From NCBI RefSeq assembly GCF_958405895.1, contig NZ_CATZAR010000001.1: a stretch of DNA of 64,000 bases. One strand, written 5' to 3'. How positions within the stretch are numbered: the stretch's first letter is position 1; every line of letters begins with the position of its first letter. This DNA comes from Ralstonia thomasii (lineage in GTDB: Bacteria > Pseudomonadota > Gammaproteobacteria > Burkholderiales > Burkholderiaceae). Below are positions 61,491 to 64,000 of the stretch, one piece after another. The notes under the pieces were generated by a model. That model had not been told where the DNA came from. It saw only the letters and a list, made by a program, of their open reading frames with translations, and did not search any database. The position numbers were made by a program, and so were the translations under genes.

Positions 61491-64000
61491 TTAGTGCTGG
61501 GTCGACGGCACAGGCAGCGTGCCATCCAGGTCCAGATCACGATCGGGGGCGTCTTCCGAGCGCTGGCCGCGGCGTGCCGCCAGCGTGCGCAGCAGCACGT
61601 AGAACACCGGCGTGAGGAACAGGCCGAACAGCGTCACACCCAACATCCCCGCGAACACGGCCACGCCCATGGCATGACGCATTTCCGCACCGGCGCCGGT
61701 CGATACCACCAGGGGCACCACGCCCATGATGAAAGCGATCGACGTCATCAGGATCGGGCGCAGACGCAGGCGGCAAGCCTCGATGGCGGCTTCCACGATG
61801 GTGCGTCCTTGCAGCTCCAGCTCGCGCGCAAACTCCACGATCAGGATGGCGTTCTTGCACGCCAGCCCCACCAGCACCACCAGACCGATCTGCGTGAAGA
61901 TGTTGTTGTCTCCATGCGAGACCCACACGCCCAGCATGGCGGCAAACAGGCTCATCGGCACGATCAGGATCACGGCCAGCGGCAGCGTCAGGCTTTCGTA
62001 CTGCGCGGCGAGCACCAGGAACACCAGCAGCACGCAGATCGGGAAGATCCACACGGCCGAGTTGCCGGCCAGGATCTGCTGATACGTCAGATCCGTCCAC
62101 TCGAAGCGCACGCCCTTGGGCAGCGTTTCATGCGCGATGCGTTCCACGGCCGCCTGCGCCTGGCCCGACGAGAAGCCCGGGGCCGGGCCACCGTTGATAT
62201 CGGCAGCGGTGTAGCCGTTGTAGCGCACGACCATGTCTGGCCCGAAGCCTTGCGACACGCGCAGCAGCGAAGACAGCGGCACCATCTCGCCCGCGGTGTT
62301 GCGCGTCTTCAATTGCAGGATGTCTTCTGCATGCGCGCGGAACGGCGCGTCTGCCTGCACCTTCACCTGATACGTGCGGCCGAAGCGGTTGAAGTCGTTC
62401 ACGTACAGCGAGCCCAAATACACCTGCATGGTGTCGAACACATCCGTCACCGGCACGCCAAGCTGCTTGGCCTTCACGCGGTCAAGGTCTGCATTCAACT
62501 GCGGCACGTTGATCTGGTAACTCGAGAACGACGGGCCCAGCTCAGGCGTCTTGCGTGCCTTCGCCATGAAGGCCTGCGTGGCGGCAAAGAGCTGTTCGTA
62601 GCCGACCGAGCCGCGGTCTTCCAGTTGCAGCTTGAAGCCACCCACCGTGCCGAGGCCTTGCACCGGCGGCGGCGGGAACACAGCGATGAACGCGTCCTTG
62701 ATCGCACCGTACTGCTGGTTCAGTTGCCCCGCGATGGCACCGCCCGACAGGTTGGGGGTCTTGCGCTCGTCAAACGGCTTGAGTGTGACGAACACGATGC
62801 CCGCGCTCGGGCTGTTGGTGAAGCCGTTGATCGACAGGCCCGGGAACGCCACGGCGCTTTCCACGCCGGGGTGCTTGAGGGCGATGTCCGACATGCGGCG
62901 GATGACGTCTTCCGTGCGGTCCAGCGAGGCACCGTCCGGCAACTGCGCGAAGCTCACCAGGTACTGCTTGTCCTGCATCGGCACGAAGCCGCCCGGCACC
63001 TTGTTGAACAGCAGCGCGGTCGCTCCGATCAACGCCAGGTAGATGCCCAGCATCACGGCCTTGCGGCCGATCACGCGCGACGTGCTGCGGCCATACGATT
63101 CCGACGCCGCACCAAACACGCGGTTGAACGGACGGAAGATCCAGCCCAGGCCCTTGTCCATTGCACGCGCCAGCCAATCCTTCGGCGCGTCGTGGCTCTT
63201 GAGCAGCAGGGCGGCCAGCGCGGGCGACAGCGTGAGCGAGTTGAAGGCCGAGATGACGGTCGAGATCGAGATCGTCAGCGCGAACTGCTTGTAGAACTGA
63301 CCGGTCAGGCCCGTCATGAAGGCCAGCGGCACGAACACGGCAATCAGCGTCAGGGCAATGGCGATGATCGGGCCGCTCACTTCGCGCATGGCCTTGTACG
63401 TGGCCTCGCGTGGCGATAACCCTTCGGCGATGTTCCGCTCGACGTTTTCCACCACCACGATGGCATCGTCCACCACGATCCCGATCGCCAGCACCAGCCC
63501 GAACAATGACAGCGCGTTGATCGAGAAGCCGAACATCAGCATCAGGCCAAACGTACCGATGATCGACACCGGCACCGCCAGCAGCGGAATGATCGACGCA
63601 CGCCACGTCTGCAGGAACAGGATCACCACGAGCACCACAAGCGCCACCGCTTCCAGCAGCGTGTGCGTGACGGCTTCGATGCTCGAGCGGACGAACTGCG
63701 TCGGGTCATAGACGATGCGGTAGTCGACGCCTTCGGGAAAGTCTTCCTTCAGCTCGGCCATCGTCTTGCGCACGTCATCCGAAATCTGCAGCGCGTTGGA
63801 ACCCGGCGCCTGGAAGATCGGAATGGCCACCGCCTGCTTGTTGTCCAGCAGCGAACGCAGGCCGTATTCCGACGCAGCCAGCTCGATGCGGGCCACGTCA
63901 CGCAGGTAGGTGACGGCGCCGTTGGGCGAACTCTTGAGGATGATGTCGCCGAACTCCTGCTCGGTCTTCAAGCGGCCCTGTGCGTTGACGGACAGTTGCA
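61491..64000 (-). CDS. RND efflux permease, MexF/BpeF-like, 5' end outside the window
   Basis: The visible 836 residues are the C-terminal four fifths of a hydrophobe/amphiphile RND permease. The frame is open to the window edge and begins within the first porter domain (QLSVNAQGRLKTEQEF). Visible are the TM4 Asp pair (AIGIVVDDAIVVVENVERNI), PGGFVPMQDKQYLVSFAQLP, and KNAILIVEFARELE near TM10-11. The sequence is closest, by eye, to MexF/OqxB/BpeF pumps that export chloramphenicol, quinolones and trimethoprim. A regulator and adaptor are expected beyond 64000. The C-terminal tail (EDAPDRDLDLDGTLPVPSTQH, quoted in part) is acidic. Confidence 0.93.
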   Translation of the reverse strand, partial: QLSVNAQGRLKTEQEFGDIILKSSPNGAVTYLRDVARIELAASEYGLRSLLDNKQAVAIPIFQAPGSNALQISDDVRKTMAELKEDFPEGVDYRIVYDPTQFVRSSIEAVTHTLLEAVALVVLVVILFLQTWRASIIPLLAVPVSIIGTFGLMLMFGFSINALSLFGLVLAIGIVVDDAIVVVENVERNIAEGLSPREATYKAMREVSGPIIAIALTLIAVFVPLAFMTGLTGQFYKQFALTISISTVISAFNSLTLSPALAALLLKSHDAPKDWLARAMDKGLGWIFRPFNRVFGAASESYGRSTSRVIGRKAVMLGIYLALIGATALLFNKVPGGFVPMQDKQYLVSFAQLPDGASLDRTEDVIRRMSDIALKHPGVESAVAFPGLSINGFTNSPSAGIVFVTLKPFDERKTPNLSGGAIAGQLNQQYGAIKDAFIAVFPPPPVQGLGTVGGFKLQLEDRGSVGYEQLFAATQAFMAKARKTPELGPSFSSYQINVPQLNADLDRVKAKQLGVPVTDVFDTMQVYLGSLYVNDFNRFGRTYQVKVQADAPFRAHAEDILQLKTRNTAGEMVPLSSLLRVSQGFGPDMVVRYNGYTAADINGGPAPGFSSGQAQAAVERIAHETLPKGVRFEWTDLTYQQILAGNSAVWIFPICVLLVFLVLAAQYESLTLPLAVILIVPMSLFAAMLGVWVSHGDNNIFTQIGLVVLVGLACKNAILIVEFARELELQGRTIVEAAIEACRLRLRPILMTSIAFIMGVVPLVVSTGAGAEMRHAMGVAVFAGMLGVTLFGLFLTPVFYVLLRTLAARRGQRSEDAPDRDLDLDGTLPVPSTQH

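Overview
The window looks like chromosome from a GC-rich betaproteobacterium of the Burkholderiaceae, most likely Ralstonia or a close relative. This is inferred from the base composition, the gene families and the gene order, not from a search. Genes are dense and on both strands. I saw no rRNA, tRNA, CRISPR array, insertion sequence or prophage. The first gene (phospholipase-D family) and the last (RND pump) run off the window ends.

Layout. 0-9 kb: a PLD-family enzyme, an entericidin, then a signalling and motility block: a chemoreceptor, a frameshifted degenerate GGDEF-EAL gene, a YcgR-type PilZ flagellar brake, a GtrA protein, a PAS-PAS-GGDEF diguanylate cyclase and a PagL-type lipid A deacylase. 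9-21 kb: a four-gene MuxABC-OpmB (MdtABC-type) RND efflux operon, divergent from an OmpR/EnvZ-type two-component pair. 21-24.6 kb: a DUF333 lipoprotein, an ArnT-like glycosyltransferase, a hydrolase remnant, and ribB under an FMN riboswitch.

24.6-31.9 kb holds the most interesting locus: two divergent operons, rpiR-(D-aminoacylase)-ridA-gntP-eda and (D-serine-dehydratase-like)-kdgK. Read together they form a complete route for N-acyl-D-glucosaminate or D-glucosaminate: import, N-deacylation, PLP-dependent deamination to 2-keto-3-deoxygluconate, phosphorylation to KDPG, and aldol cleavage to pyruvate and glyceraldehyde-3-phosphate. A perfect 13-bp inverted repeat flanks the divergent promoter region and is a strong operator candidate.

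32-46 kb: an intergenic hairpin-rich repeat, a penicillin-acylase-family enzyme (possible quorum quencher), a hybrid sensor kinase, an MFS exporter, small proteins including a dodecin, a divergent pair of AcpA-like phosphoesterase and di-heme peroxidase, a TerC-CBS membrane protein and a DMT exporter. 46-53 kb: an AraC regulator, a BaeSR/CpxAR-like two-component system with a Spy/CpxP-like periplasmic protein, a universal stress protein, another AraC regulator and two small secreted proteins. 52.7-53.5 kb is a 0.7-kb gene-poor stretch with two terminator-like hairpins and a probable small RNA or small-protein gene. 53.5-64 kb: a GAF/PAS-GGDEF-EAL protein, a small membrane protein, a molybdate locus (modE, flavodoxin, modC, modB, no modA seen) and a second RND pump (outer-membrane channel plus MexF-like permease, truncated by the window edge).
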